From the NCBI GenBank assembly GCA_003999685.1, contig CP021224.1:1860001-1924000 (forward strand): DNA of 64,000 nucleotides. The letters are read 5' to 3'. This DNA is from Taiwanofungus camphoratus. Lineage: Eukaryota > Basidiomycota > Agaricomycetes > Polyporales > Taiwanofungaceae. Numbering within the stretch: position 1 is the stretch's first letter; every line of letters starts with the position of its first letter. Positions 54,272-64,000 of the stretch are shown here, one piece after another. The notes under the pieces were generated by a model that saw only the letters and a program-made list of their open reading frames with translations, was not told the DNA's origin and searched no databases. Both the position numbers and the translations under genes were made by a program.

Positions 54272-54907
54272 TTATCCTTCAATACCCTCAACGCTGGAGT
54301 CCCCTTCATTTTCGTCTTCATCATTGTCTTCATTCTCATTCTCGTCATTTTCTCCGTCTTCTTCATCCTCGTCGAGCGTCTGTTCTTGTGCGAATGGTGG
54401 AAGTGGTGGCGGATGGTTGGAACTTGCCCCGCTAGCCAGTTTGCGGGCTTGTGCTGCCTTTTCACCCTCTTCCTTGATTTCGTCTACTGGGAATAATAAG
54501 TTGAGAGCAAGATCCTTCCAACGCAAGGACCCGTTCACTCCACCGCCTGCATAGCCCATATCTTCGAAGAGTGCACGAGAGGAAGGGTCGTAAGGCCGCC
54601 GAGGTCTCGCAGCCGGATGTTTGATATTGAGGGGATTACCGAATGGATATGATGGATGAACCTGAGACGGTAGAACTGTACGAAGGGGATAATAAGTTCA
54701 GCAGATATGTGGACACCGGTGACCCGAACCATCCGAATCCTCCGGGTTTGGAGGGACCATATGTTGCGGAACATCGACCTCTGCAGGTTCGAGATCAGCA
54801 ACGGCGGACATGAGGTGCTGGGAAAGTCTACCATCATCAGAAAGTTCGCCTTTCAGATAGTCTGGGGTTCCAATAGTGTCCAAACTTTCCAGTTCATGTC
54901 GTGTCAT
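54272..54907 (-). CDS. Anaphase-promoting complex subunit APC13
   Basis: Two exons are joined by a 48-nt GT-AG intron (GTCACCGG...TTCGTACAG). The N-terminal segment DGRLSQHLMSAVADLEP with PQHMVPPNPED and the later LRWKDLALNLL match the APC13 pattern (DGRxxxLIDD..., LPEPE, WTDLALQYL). APC13 is a small scaffold subunit stabilising the TPR lobe of the APC/C ubiquitin ligase. This copy is longer (about 190 aa against about 75 in human) because of a long acidic tail (DEDEEDGENDENENEDND). The family is short, so the assignment is by pattern, not by full alignment. Confidence 0.68.
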
Positions 54908-55399
54908 ATGCAAATAGCAATATGTGAGATCCTATTCATGCAGCAGGTCAGTTTCGCCGATCAATATGGTAAAAGTTTACGGTGCCGGACAGTCATGATT
55001 AATCTCTAGCGGATTCTAAGGATTCTGATGCTGGTATGAGATATCAGACTAGACTAGACAGAGCGGCTCCGTCTGAGTAGTATTCAGTAGTAAATGTCCA
55101 GTTAGCATGAAACGCGTCTGTGGCGTGAGAATACTTCTGACCTATGCGCAGAGATCTTGGAAGTCGCACCGCAAGCTACTGAACAGTCACCAGTAACCAG
55201 TCTCCTGTATGTAAGTTAGCCGCCAACGCCGATCAGCGAGGACTGTAACGACGATCAGAGCAGGTTCATCAACCCGTATTCTACCCGGTATGCCATGTCG
55301 TACAGGTTCACTGATTCTGGAGCTTTTTTTCAGATTCCTCTGTCGGAGCTCTGCAAAAGCCTGGGAGAACGTTTGTTGTCCATTGGCCCACCAACTTTC
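54908..55399. promoter_or_regulatory. Divergent promoter region
   Basis: About 490 bp between the start of APC13 (minus) and the TFIIIC subunit (plus). An in-frame ATG at 55295 lies within it, so the TFIIIC start could be earlier than 55400. Confidence 0.4.
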
Positions 55400-58300
55400 A
55401 TGAATCGCATGTCTGAACACGCATCAATTCTCACAGCCTTGAGTTTACCAGCGGTCTCGTCGTTGCCCTCGCTGTACTGCTTGCAGTGGACGGGAGATGG
55501 GCAGATCCTCCTATTGACCAAAGCCGCTGTGTATATATTGGTACTTCTCCGCCCCTCGTTGCCTCGGTCGAATTCAAATTCTTTGAAACCAGACTCCCGA
55601 GGCGGGTGTCGCCGTAGAGCGCTCGTCAATAATAAAACAAGCACCGGGCATAGAGAATGCACTTAATAGCATCAAGCCCGTTGGCTGGTTCAGGACGATG
55701 ATTGAATTCGATAAGGCACTCTTCCATCACTGGCCTGCCGATTGCCAAGGTGACTGACTATCAGTTTGGCTTGAGTCATGATACTCAGCGCCCTCCCAGA
55801 ATGGGGAGCAGTCTCCTTGGGCTCTCTTGATCCATTTCTGCGAGCTATATCTCCTTCTCCAAGTAATCTTACTGCCAATGCCGGGTGAGGCGATGCGTGC
55901 CTGGTCATGACATAGACATCGGGATTACTGACAGTGATGACTCAGATGTGTCGTTGCTGTGCTCAATTCTAATATGGAACTAACCATATGGGGTCCTGTT
56001 AAAAATCATCTCAGAGGGCAATGGACAAAAGTGACTATGGGTTTTACGCTCTATAACATGTAATCGAACCTTATAGCGACATCTAGCTTGTAGACGTGAC
56101 TGCGGAATTGCGGGCGAAGTCCACTGCCGCAGAAGAGGAGTCTGCGTTGGTTAGAACCTTGGATGCACAACCAACATGTGCGTTAGTTGAGATGAGGCTG
56201 CCGGCACGACAGTCGCTAACGTCTCTCACCACGCAGGCATTGAATGGTCGCCACAAGTCGACTTCAGACTTTCACCGACGCCGGATCTAGATGGATCCCT
56301 CTTGGCGACGGGTAATAGAGCTGGTTCCGTCACCTTTCTTAGGTATGTGTACTGCACGCTCCACTTGACATCGAAACCATCTGACAGCGCGCAGGTTATG
56401 CGGCAATATAGATGAGTCCTGGCAAGTTCGCAATACAGCCTCAATCTCAATCAGTAGCAAGTGGGTCACTCATCTCACATGGGCATCTTGGAAAGCATCA
56501 GAATGCCACAAATGTTTGTCACACTTACCACTAGATAGGTCTATACTCAGAAATATGTTTCGATTGTTTCAGGTGAAACACTTCTGGCATGTGGGATAGC
56601 TGATGGTTCAGTTGTCACTGTCAAAGTTGTCCAATATCTCCGGCTCACTCCATCTGCAATTGAACTGACTCCGAAGTACTCAATTGAAGAATCATTCGAA
56701 GTTCAAGACATTTGTCCATGTAGGTCCGACGGCCGAGGTATAACGGGTATGAGATGGATTTGTACGACAGAACGCAACGTAAGTAAGATGTTCTACATTG
56801 CACTTTTCGAAGCGGGTTAGACACTAATTGTTCTTCCAGCCGATCCTCGCGATATTCAAGCCCGGCACAGTACATCTTTGGTCTGATTCATCAGTGAACG
56901 GCTGGTCAGGCTCTCGAACGCTCGCGATCCGGGCTCCAAAGGTATCCGCTGGTTCTTCTGCATTGTGTTCCGTATCGGGGACTGCTTACGTTCGGAGAAG
57001 AGATGCTCTTGTATTTTCCCTATCCGATGGATCTTTCCATGTTGTTCATGCACTTTCTACCGCGCCATCGTTGGATCCGTCGTCGTCTGACAGTGGCCTG
57101 GCTGCCGAAAGATTGTCCCTCATGGGCCGTTCCGTATTTGCCAAGGCCGAATCTGAACGCATGAAGTATAAAGACGTGAACCGCATAAACGGAATGACCG
57201 CTTACTCTGAGAATGGAACATTTGTCTGGATTCATGAGTAAGTCTCGCCCCATTCTTTGGCATGGAGACGCTCCCATGCTGCATGTAGGGCTTCTCGACC
57301 CACGGATTTCAGCTACAAACACGACGCGAAACATATGAGCATGTTTGTAGTCGCTCAGTTATGGAAGGGCGATGCTGAAGAACAGCTTGTCAATGAACTT
57401 ATCACGTGTATTATTGCCGCAAAGGCCTGTACGTCGCAGATTACCGGAACTTTTGCGCAGTCAATCAATTAATAAATCATTACCAGGTACAGGACAGAGC
57501 CCAATTGCTTTACTTCGGTTCGCCTTCCTGCGCCTCCGGGATCCCACCATGTTGTCACGGGCGCACGCAGCGTTACTCGAAGTTCTCAGCCCGTTTCCAC
57601 AACTTGAGAACATTGTACAAGTTGCCGTACCTTCGTACACCGGCGAATTGACATCCGAAGTGCGTCAACAGCTCAAGAAAAGTCTCTCTATGCACTTGTT
57701 CGGGTGGGATGCTGTGTTTTCGCAACGTATGAAACTTACAGTCGCGTATTTCTGTCAAGTACGTGCTTTCTGTGTTATTACGGCGCTGTTTCTTGAACTA
57801 CGTCTACAGAGACATTGCGAGGAACCGCAAGTAGAAGAGTCCTTGGTAAAAGTCTCCAACTGTCTCTTTTCCTCAATTTGGCAACATTGTCTCCGCACCA
57901 TAATTCGGCACATCGGAGCTGTTGTACAGCTACTTACGCGTGTGTGCATTTGTTCATCACAAGGACTTTTTCCCTGACAGAGACTTCCAGCCGATGACAT
58001 CCCATTCATACTCAGGGTTATTGTCCAAGCCTCTCTGCCTAATTCCATCCCAGGGCTGAAAGAAGAGGCGGATAAGCTGTTGAACAGAGCGAGGTCCAAC
58101 ATTCTACAAGCCGAGAGTGCAGCGGCAAGTGATGATGGCGTGTACGAATCGTGTCCCGCATGCCATGCTCGTATACAACTTGAGGATATCTCTGTCGCAG
58201 AATGTCCGAATGGCCATGTATGGGGTGAGTGCAAACTTGTTAGATGTAGCTAACAAATGACAATCTGTACACTCCGCCATTTATACAGCCCGATGCTCCA

Positions 58301-58500
58301 TTACCTCACTTATCTTGACAACCCCGATGGTACGAACGTGCATAGGGTGTGGTCGCAAAGCACTTCTCCCGCTGCCTCAAGTTCCGGTTGGTCAAAATTG
58401 GGTCCCCGAAGCTGCGCGGAGTAGCTGGCTGGCTCAAGATCTCCTCGAGGCCACGCGCCGATGCTTCTTCTGCGGAAACAACTTCGTCACTCTTGTTTGA
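55400..58500 (+). CDS. TFIIIC subunit with N-terminal propeller and C-terminal zinc finger (GTF3C4 type)
   Basis: A long multi-intron gene. The first exon (YCLQWTGDGQILLLTKAAVYIL) begins the WD-like propeller of the TFIIIC delta family. Further blades are visible (ELTIWGPVKNHLRGQWTK, DLDGSLLATGNRAGSVTFL, LACGIADGSVVTV). The C-terminus, over an intron at about 58227-58288, has ESCPACHARIQLEDIS, CPNGHVWARCSITSL, RTCIGCGRK and RRCFFCGNN. This is the C-x2-C, C-x3-GHxW-xRC, C-x2-C, C-x2-C pattern of the TFIIIC zinc finger. TFIIIC binds the A and B boxes of tRNA genes for RNA polymerase III; the GTF3C4 class also has reported acetyltransferase activity. The exon chain is partly inferred. Start 55400 was chosen because it is the ATG closest to the conserved propeller; 55295 is the alternative. 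Confidence 0.78.
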
Positions 58501-59919
58501 TGGAATCTGCCTCGTGTACCGAGCGTACGACTCGGAACGTCCTTTTCCACTGCGGTAGCTGCATGTGATTGACACCGGGATCTACAACCTGCACCCCTCG
58601 CTTTGACACGGCAGGAAGAGGACGATCCCCAGATCCTTTGACGACTAAAAAAGCACTACTGCTGGCGGCTAAGCTTGGTCCAGTGGACCGATCTCCCAGC
58701 GCGCAGAAGAGACGAGAGCCGTGCCACGAGCAGTACGAGCGGTAAATCGAGAGGTTGGGTACAGGGGATGGACAACGTCGTGCGTCTAATTCTGATAACA
58801 TACATTCTTAAGGGAAGCTCGCAGATCAATTGATACTTTCACGATGAGCTCGGGACCTTATTTGAGTCGAGAAACTACTTCAGTGTTGAGTAGCCCGGTG
58901 CCCCTTCCCGCAACATTTCCATCGGGGCCCAGGTTCAGCTCGTCGGCTGCTCTGGCGTCATCGTGGACTCGTTACTTTACTAAGTTGTGCAAGACATGCA
59001 TACATTCATCGAGTAATGGCTTGCTGCATGGACTGGGATGATCCAATAACCCTACATATGGTGAAGCATGTAGATAAAGCAGTGAAAGAGCACCTTCATA
59101 TATATTCAACCTACTTTTGCGAATGGAGGTGCCGACACTATAACACTACAATTCTCAGTGGTACTCGCCTGTGTTCCTCGAGCTACCGCCGGTTGCAAAA
59201 CTACCGGCAAAGTGAGCCTATCCATCGGTGCCGATTCAGACCAAGTCCGGAAGGCCACGTGCATTTCCTACCCCGCAGTGCGCAGTTAGTCAAATGGACA
59301 ATAATGTGTAAATTGATGCCGAAGATTCACAAACTTGCTGAAATATTGACTCTTATGCCAATCAGAGAGTGAGATTACCTTGCTTGACAAGGTTTCCCGA
59401 CGAACTTAACTCGAGCGTCTAGCCCGTCTTCGACTTACTGGCACAGGGCAAAATCTGGGGTTATTTGTCATGTACCCTCCGAGTAAATTTATATCTGCAC
59501 GGCGTGTTATCTGCGCAGCGTAGAGCGATCTAGAATCATGGATAGCCGAGGTCCTAATCACTGCAACTTTCCAATATACTTATACTGTGCCTACTGGTGG
59601 AGTCGACTCAGTCGGCAATTGCTGAGTCTGATTGGTCAAAAGCTCGTCTTCTTTGATGGCTTTCGCAAATACCGAAAACTTTATTGGTCGAGACCCCAAA
59701 TGCCGACTAAGGGAGTGCGCCGACTCTACCAGTAGTAATTGCCGGGCCGGGCCGCGTGAACCGATTTTTCTGTACGCTCCTGTCGGTGTGCCTTGCGAGA
59801 AGGCAAGTTATAAGTACGTGCGAGCACCTGAGACATCAGCCCATTGCCTTCCGTCAAGTAAGTAACTAGATGCTGAAGTTAAACCAACTGACTAGTTTGC
59901 TGAAACAGGCTGTAATGCA
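58501..59919. other. Intergenic, about 1.4 kb, no gene supported
   Basis: Frames at 58487-58801 (minus), 58844-59041 and 59016-59372 (plus) show no recognisable motif, and I could not chain them with splice sites. One could be an untraced lineage-specific gene. The last few hundred bases should be the promoter of the hydrolase gene. Confidence 0.35.
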
Positions 59920-61842
59920 ATGAATTACGAAGGGAAGACCGAACAAACTCTTTCAGTAACACCATTAACTTCCTCGCGGCTTCAACATGCAAGACGATGG
60001 TTGTACATCATACCCATAATACTCGGTCTGCACTTCTACTATTCGTTTGATACATCAACTATCGCCAAAGGAACAGCGCAGCAGATCACGGATCCCGAGT
60101 TCGATTGGTTCTCCGTTCGTGATTCAGCCTTTGCTTCTGTATCGAGCGGTTTATATACGAATTGTTTCACAGCTTGTGCCTTCGGAGGAGATTACTTGGT
60201 CCTCGTGCTTCTCTGGCTACAAATGTGCTCGACTCATTCTTCCCCTCGACTACCTCTCTCCCTCGGGCGCCGGTCCAAATGCAACGATCGCGCTCCAAAT
60301 GATTCCCGCGACCCACATGACAAACTATAGGGGGACTATTCTTATCAATCCTGGCGGTCCAGGTGGTTCCGGTACTTCAGCTGTAAGCCGCTATGGGATG
60401 AATATCTCACGAGTCGTTGGCGGATCGTATGATGTACTGGGTTTTGACCCCCGGGGAACGGGTGCTAGCACGCCATCTGCCGATTGCTTTGACTCAGAAT
60501 CACAGTTTAAGATATGGACTCTCCAGGCAGGGGATAGATTTCTGAATCTGAGCGATGGATCGGTAGAAATGGCGCGGGCCAAAGAAAGGGTTGTGGGGCA
60601 AAGATGCTTGAACGCCTTGGGCGGAAACGGGAGGGAGGAAACCGGCACTGTGAAAGACTGGGGCGCCGGAAGGTTCATGAGCACAGCAAGTGTTGCCACC
60701 GATATGCTGAAGATCGTAGAGAAGCTTGGGCAAGAGAAATTACTGTACTGGGGCTTCGTATGTAACTCGACATATTCCACAGAGAATCTGATTCATCACA
60801 TTGCTTTCAGAGTTACGGGTCGGTCCTGGGGCAATACTTCTCCGCGATGTACCCCGACAAAGTTGGCCGAGTGGTCATTGATGGTGTCTACGATGCGTAT
60901 AATTACCGTGGTTCTTTATGGAACTCCAATCTTGCTGATACGGACGCTGTCGTGCAATCATTCTATGCGTTCTGCCATCGAGCAGGTCCAGTAAAGTGTC
61001 CTCTGTACGAGTCTACCGCAGACAAGGTGCAGGCTCGTGTGGATACTATCCTTCGCCAGTTGGAGGAGGAACCGGTAGCAACACCGTTCGCGTCGGGTGG
61101 CCCCATTGTTCTGACGAAGAAGGTGCTTCACGAATTCATGTTTAGGGCGACGTATAAGCCGACTGCAATGTTCAATACGGTCGCAGATGCACTCGTAGCC
61201 GTGGAACGCAACAATCAGACAGCACTGTCTTCTTTAGCGTCACAACTGGACGTCAGCTTTGAGTGCAAGTGCAAAGAGACACCGCAATGGCTCGCGGAGA
61301 ATGAAGCTTTTTACGCCATCGCATGCGGAGATGGCGATCCTGTTTCGTACTCGCCGGACAACTATACCACCTACTTCAATAACCTTAGCGCCGTATCACC
61401 ATTCGCATCGCCTATATGGGGCATCCATTACCTCCAGTGTACCGAGTGGCGTATACGCCCAAAATGGCGGTATACAGGTCCCCTGGCGGCAGCCAATACT
61501 TCGCATCCTTTACTTCTGATTTCACCTCAGTACGATCCAGTATGCCCGTTGGCAGATGCTCGAAAGGTTCATCAGCGTTACGGGGGGTCAGGACTACTGG
61601 TGCAGAATTCATACGGGCACTGCTCCATATCCTCGCCATCGCTGTGCACCGCAAAGCATGTGCGAGCATACTTTTTGAATGGAACTTTACCGGAGGAAGG
61701 GACAGTTTGCGAGCCTGACGAGCTGCCTTTTGTTGGTGTTGTGAATAGAGAGGAAACAGATATCATGTCGACGGATGATAAGGAGCTACTGGATGCTTTG
61801 AGAGTAATGGCAGAGGAGGTACCTAGACTGGGCAACTTCTGA
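59920..61842 (+). CDS. Alpha/beta hydrolase, TAP-like (peptidase S33 family), secreted or membrane-anchored
   Basis: Exons 59920-60114, 60173-60757 and 60811-61842 give about 603 aa. A basic N-terminus and one hydrophobic segment (WLYIIPIILGLHFYY) act as signal anchor. The fold has oxyanion NPGGPGGSG, DVLGFDPRGTGAS, nucleophile elbow GFSYGS (split by intron 2), Asp in SPQYDPVCPLADA and catalytic His in NSYGHCS. The C-terminal TAP-like domain follows the Asp and His region. Relatives are tripeptidyl aminopeptidases and hydrolases acting on peptides or small esters outside the cell. Several N-x-S/T sequons (NIS, NLS, NQT, NYT, NTS, NGT) fit passage through the secretory route. It is a complete, intact gene. 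Confidence 0.88.
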
Positions 61843-62401
61843 AGTAATCAGAAGGCTGTCTGGAAGTTCAGATTGGATAACACTGTGAACACCCTATTTT
61901 CGAATGTAATAACAGGTCGATGTAATAGTAGTTGATTCTGAATGAATAGACGGCCACAAACTTGATAGCGATTGCAAAGAAATGCCACAAAATTGGTTTG
62001 CAACGCATGAGAAGGTCCTGTTCATCTCTAGTAATATTCCACGCGTACGGATCTGCGTCTCGCTCTCGAAGCACTGTAAGTTAGCATATCTGGACCTTGA
62101 ATAGGCCCGTATATGGAGTAAAATTGACATCTCGACGGAGCAGCGCGAGAAGAACGACTAACGTATCGCTGATCATAGTGGATACGAGTGGATATACCTG
62201 ATGTACCCGGCCGAAGGGGTCCTGTAAAGATATGTATCTCTAGGTTCATATGTAAGAACTGACCTGTCATGCCGGTTGAGTGAGGAAGACAGTCCAAGTG
62301 TAGGCCAATGTCTGGGAGGCTTGAGGGACGATCTGACCAAATAGATGCTATCCTCTTACCAGATGGACGCCATCACGAAATGTCATCAACATGCCACAAG
62401 T
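61843..62401. other. Convergent spacer with a possible small minus-strand gene
   Basis: Between the hydrolase stop and the PET117 stop. Minus-strand fragments (VLRERDADPYAWNITRDEQD near 62070, and ATG GCG TCC ATC near 62372) could be exons of a small protein, but I could not place all splice sites or recognise a family. Confidence 0.3.
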
Positions 62402-62732
62402 TCAGATGTCCTGCTTAGGATCTTGCTTCCGAATGCCTGATCCAGATACACTTTGAATACGCTCATACATCTCCCGCTTCTGCAAGGACTCCTGCAGTTC
62501 CTCCTCCCTCTTACGCATTTTCTCGCGCCGTCGTTCGTCATCGCGTAACACACCCTTGTACATGGTCTTACGGAGTAAAATAGAAGAGCATGCATTATCT
62601 TCCCGCTGTCAGGGCGCCGTTTTTGATATTACATACCTCGCGTTCCGTGTTCTGAAGGAAGTGTACGCCCCATATAATAACGGCGGATGCAAGAAGTGAG
62701 CTGACGAGAGTGATCTTCGCTACACGAGACAT
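62402..62732 (-). CDS. PET117: PET117, cytochrome c oxidase assembly factor
   Basis: Two exons (62732-62637, 62566-62402) with a 70-nt intron give 86 aa, the usual PET117 size. It begins MSRVAKITLVSSLLASAVII, a short membrane-spanning N-terminus. VHFLQNTERE, TMYKGVLRDDERRREKMRKR and a charged coiled C-terminus follow. This matches the PET117 pattern (MSRASKxT...xxETEREAMxxGVxRDxERR). PET117 sits in the mitochondrial inner membrane and, with PET191 and others, helps assemble complex IV. The gene is easily missed because each exon is under 170 nt. Confidence 0.85.
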
Positions 62733-63381
62733 GCGCGAGAGCAACCAAGCCGTTCTCACAGTAGCCCAGCGTCAATGGTGGTAGTTGACTAAAGGAATAT
62801 GTACTTACTAACTCGCGAGCGGCAATTCGATGAACGTTGACAGAATGAATATCGTGCACCCAACCAGCGGTTGGTTGTTCGATCACATGTTATCACAACA
62901 ATGAGCGCCCCCGCCTAATAGGGGACATCATCACCAACAGCAACGGTTCAATTCCTTCAACTTAGAGTCCTAGACTCGACTATAAGCTCGGTTTAAACAC
63001 GTCGACTACCTCAAGCCTCAATTCGTCGAGTGAAATTGAAACTGCTATTAAATGACCGCGAGCTATAATGTTTCCACACGATTATTATTTGGTGATGACC
63101 AACTCCTACGAGTGGATGTACGGCAGACATATAAGAAGAAACAAGTCATTACGGGTAAGATAAACGGGGGAAAAGCTTATAGTGGTGTAGAGTTTTTTGG
63201 TCAAATGTAGAAAAGGTATCGTGCGTTTTGCACAAGTTGCGCGCGTCATAGCGCAGAGGATGAAATGGCTGCTGATGTGTTGATGGCTATAGGAGTACGT
63301 TCTTCATCTAAGCTTACAACTGTCGTATTGAAGGCACTTACAATCAGCTTCAGTTCAGATATCTGATAAGTGACGAAGTTT
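62733..63381. other. Intergenic, about 650 bp
   Basis: Upstream of PET117. A plus-strand frame from ATG 63052 (about 35 codons, with a possible donor GTAAGATAAACG) might be a first exon, but what follows is not recognisable. No supported gene. Confidence 0.3.
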
Positions 63382-64000
63382 CTAGTCCCACAGACGACGC
63401 TTCATCGTCGACCTCTGACTGGTTTTGCGCGCTTCGCCTCCATGTGTTCGGGGGATGGAAACGATACTTTGGTCACCAGGTGTGGAGGATGTGACCGAGG
63501 ATTTGTTGCGGTCTGCAGCCCCATCACGACCGAAGACTTTTATGTGCTCCAGCTCTCGAGCATGGTCGGTTCCGACTTGCTTTTCATCCTCTTTTGGACT
63601 TCCTTGGATGGCCACAGTCACCTTGGAATCGTCGTGGTTATGTCGGCCCTGTAAAACGCGTTCGTGATAATATCGTGTTGCGCCTTGTCCGTTGTCAGGG
63701 TGATCCACCGCGGTGGATGCCTTGACCGTCGTCAAAGTAGTGTCATGAATCCAGCCACCATCTTCAGGCAGAGATCCCACCACGGGTTTCCTTCCAGCGA
63801 CACATCGCTTCTTCGGTGCCCTCAGATCCGTCAGTCTCTCCGTCTCTGGCGCCTTGATGTTCGTCTCCTTGTCCTTCCTGCCCTTCAGCTCGTCCGGGAG
63901 CGGCTTAAATTTGGCCTGTGATTCAGCCAGCACTCCTGCGACCATCTTGGCGAAGTCCGCAAGGTTGTACAATTCGTGGATCATGAGCTTGAAGGTAAAT
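63382..64000 (-). CDS. Unknown basic protein, 5' end at or beyond the window edge
   Basis: An open frame runs from the window edge to a stop at 63382. An ATG at 63984 gives 200 codons, and the frame remains open to 64000, so the true start may lie outside. The protein is hydrophilic (KPLPDELKGRKDKETNIK, RAPKKRC, HERVLQGRHNHDD) with no recognised domain. The plus-strand frames here look like shadows. It may be an exon of a larger gene. Confidence 0.4.
   Translation of the reverse strand, partial: FTFKLMIHELYNLADFAKMVAGVLAESQAKFKPLPDELKGRKDKETNIKAPETERLTDLRAPKKRCVAGRKPVVGSLPEDGGWIHDTTLTTVKASTAVDHPDNGQGATRYYHERVLQGRHNHDDSKVTVAIQGSPKEDEKQVGTDHARELEHIKVFGRDGAADRNKSSVTSSTPGDQSIVSIPRTHGGEARKTSQRSTMKRRLWD

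Noticed and set aside
63052-63210. Possible first exon of a plus-strand gene
   Set aside because: One exon-like frame with a plausible donor but no recognisable continuation; kept only as a note.

Overview
The window looks like a stretch of an Agaricomycete (Basidiomycota) chromosome. The evidence is genes with many 45-75 nt GT-AG introns, a cluster of FunK1-type kinases (a fungal family), a small orphan MYND-finger gene, and large Ty3/gypsy and LINE elements. Frames were followed by eye. Exon borders are good to about 1-3 nt where motifs guide them and are approximate elsewhere.

Region 1 (1-25934) is one nested transposon block. A LINE on the minus strand, lacking its 5' end, is inserted in exon 1 of a FunK1 kinase gene (junction about 25934/25935). 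It was then split by four insertions. These are a 4-kb foldback-like element (580-4579), a solo gypsy LTR of family A (4596-5637), a full-length family-A gypsy element (5892-18963) and another solo family-A LTR (20896-25328). The last two carry further solo LTRs of families B, B' and C. Removing each insertion with one copy of its target duplication restores the LINE reading frame at every junction I checked. The family-A element keeps LTRs of about 1015 bp, a primer-binding site, one long gag-pol frame and a polypurine tract. Its gag-pol carries at least 16 in-frame stops, all TGA. Between pol and the 3' LTR it also carries an apparently intact five-exon gene on the opposite strand.

Region 2 (25935-33996) is a FunK1 kinase cluster on the minus strand: an N-terminal fragment cut by the LINE, a complete five-exon gene, a C-terminal fragment, and a second complete five-exon gene with an arginine/glycine/serine-rich tail.

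Region 3 (34968-64000) is gene-dense conserved euchromatin. In order it holds a CUE/DUF1771/Smr (Cue2-like) protein, a KAT14-like GNAT acetyltransferase, a SIR2 deacetylase, two unassigned large proteins, HP1, RBM8A/Y14, a MYND-finger protein, exosome RRP4, APC13, a TFIIIC zinc-finger/propeller subunit, an S33/TAP-like alpha/beta hydrolase, PET117, and the edge of an unassigned gene. SIR2, HP1 and KAT14 are chromatin modifiers lying within about 12 kb of each other and about 11-24 kb from the decayed transposon block.

The main points for follow-up are: 4-bp target duplications of families A and B that all centre on CpG; decay of these elements by CGA-to-TGA change only; the intact antisense gene carried in a dead retrotransposon; and the compound foldback element with palindromic sub-repeats.
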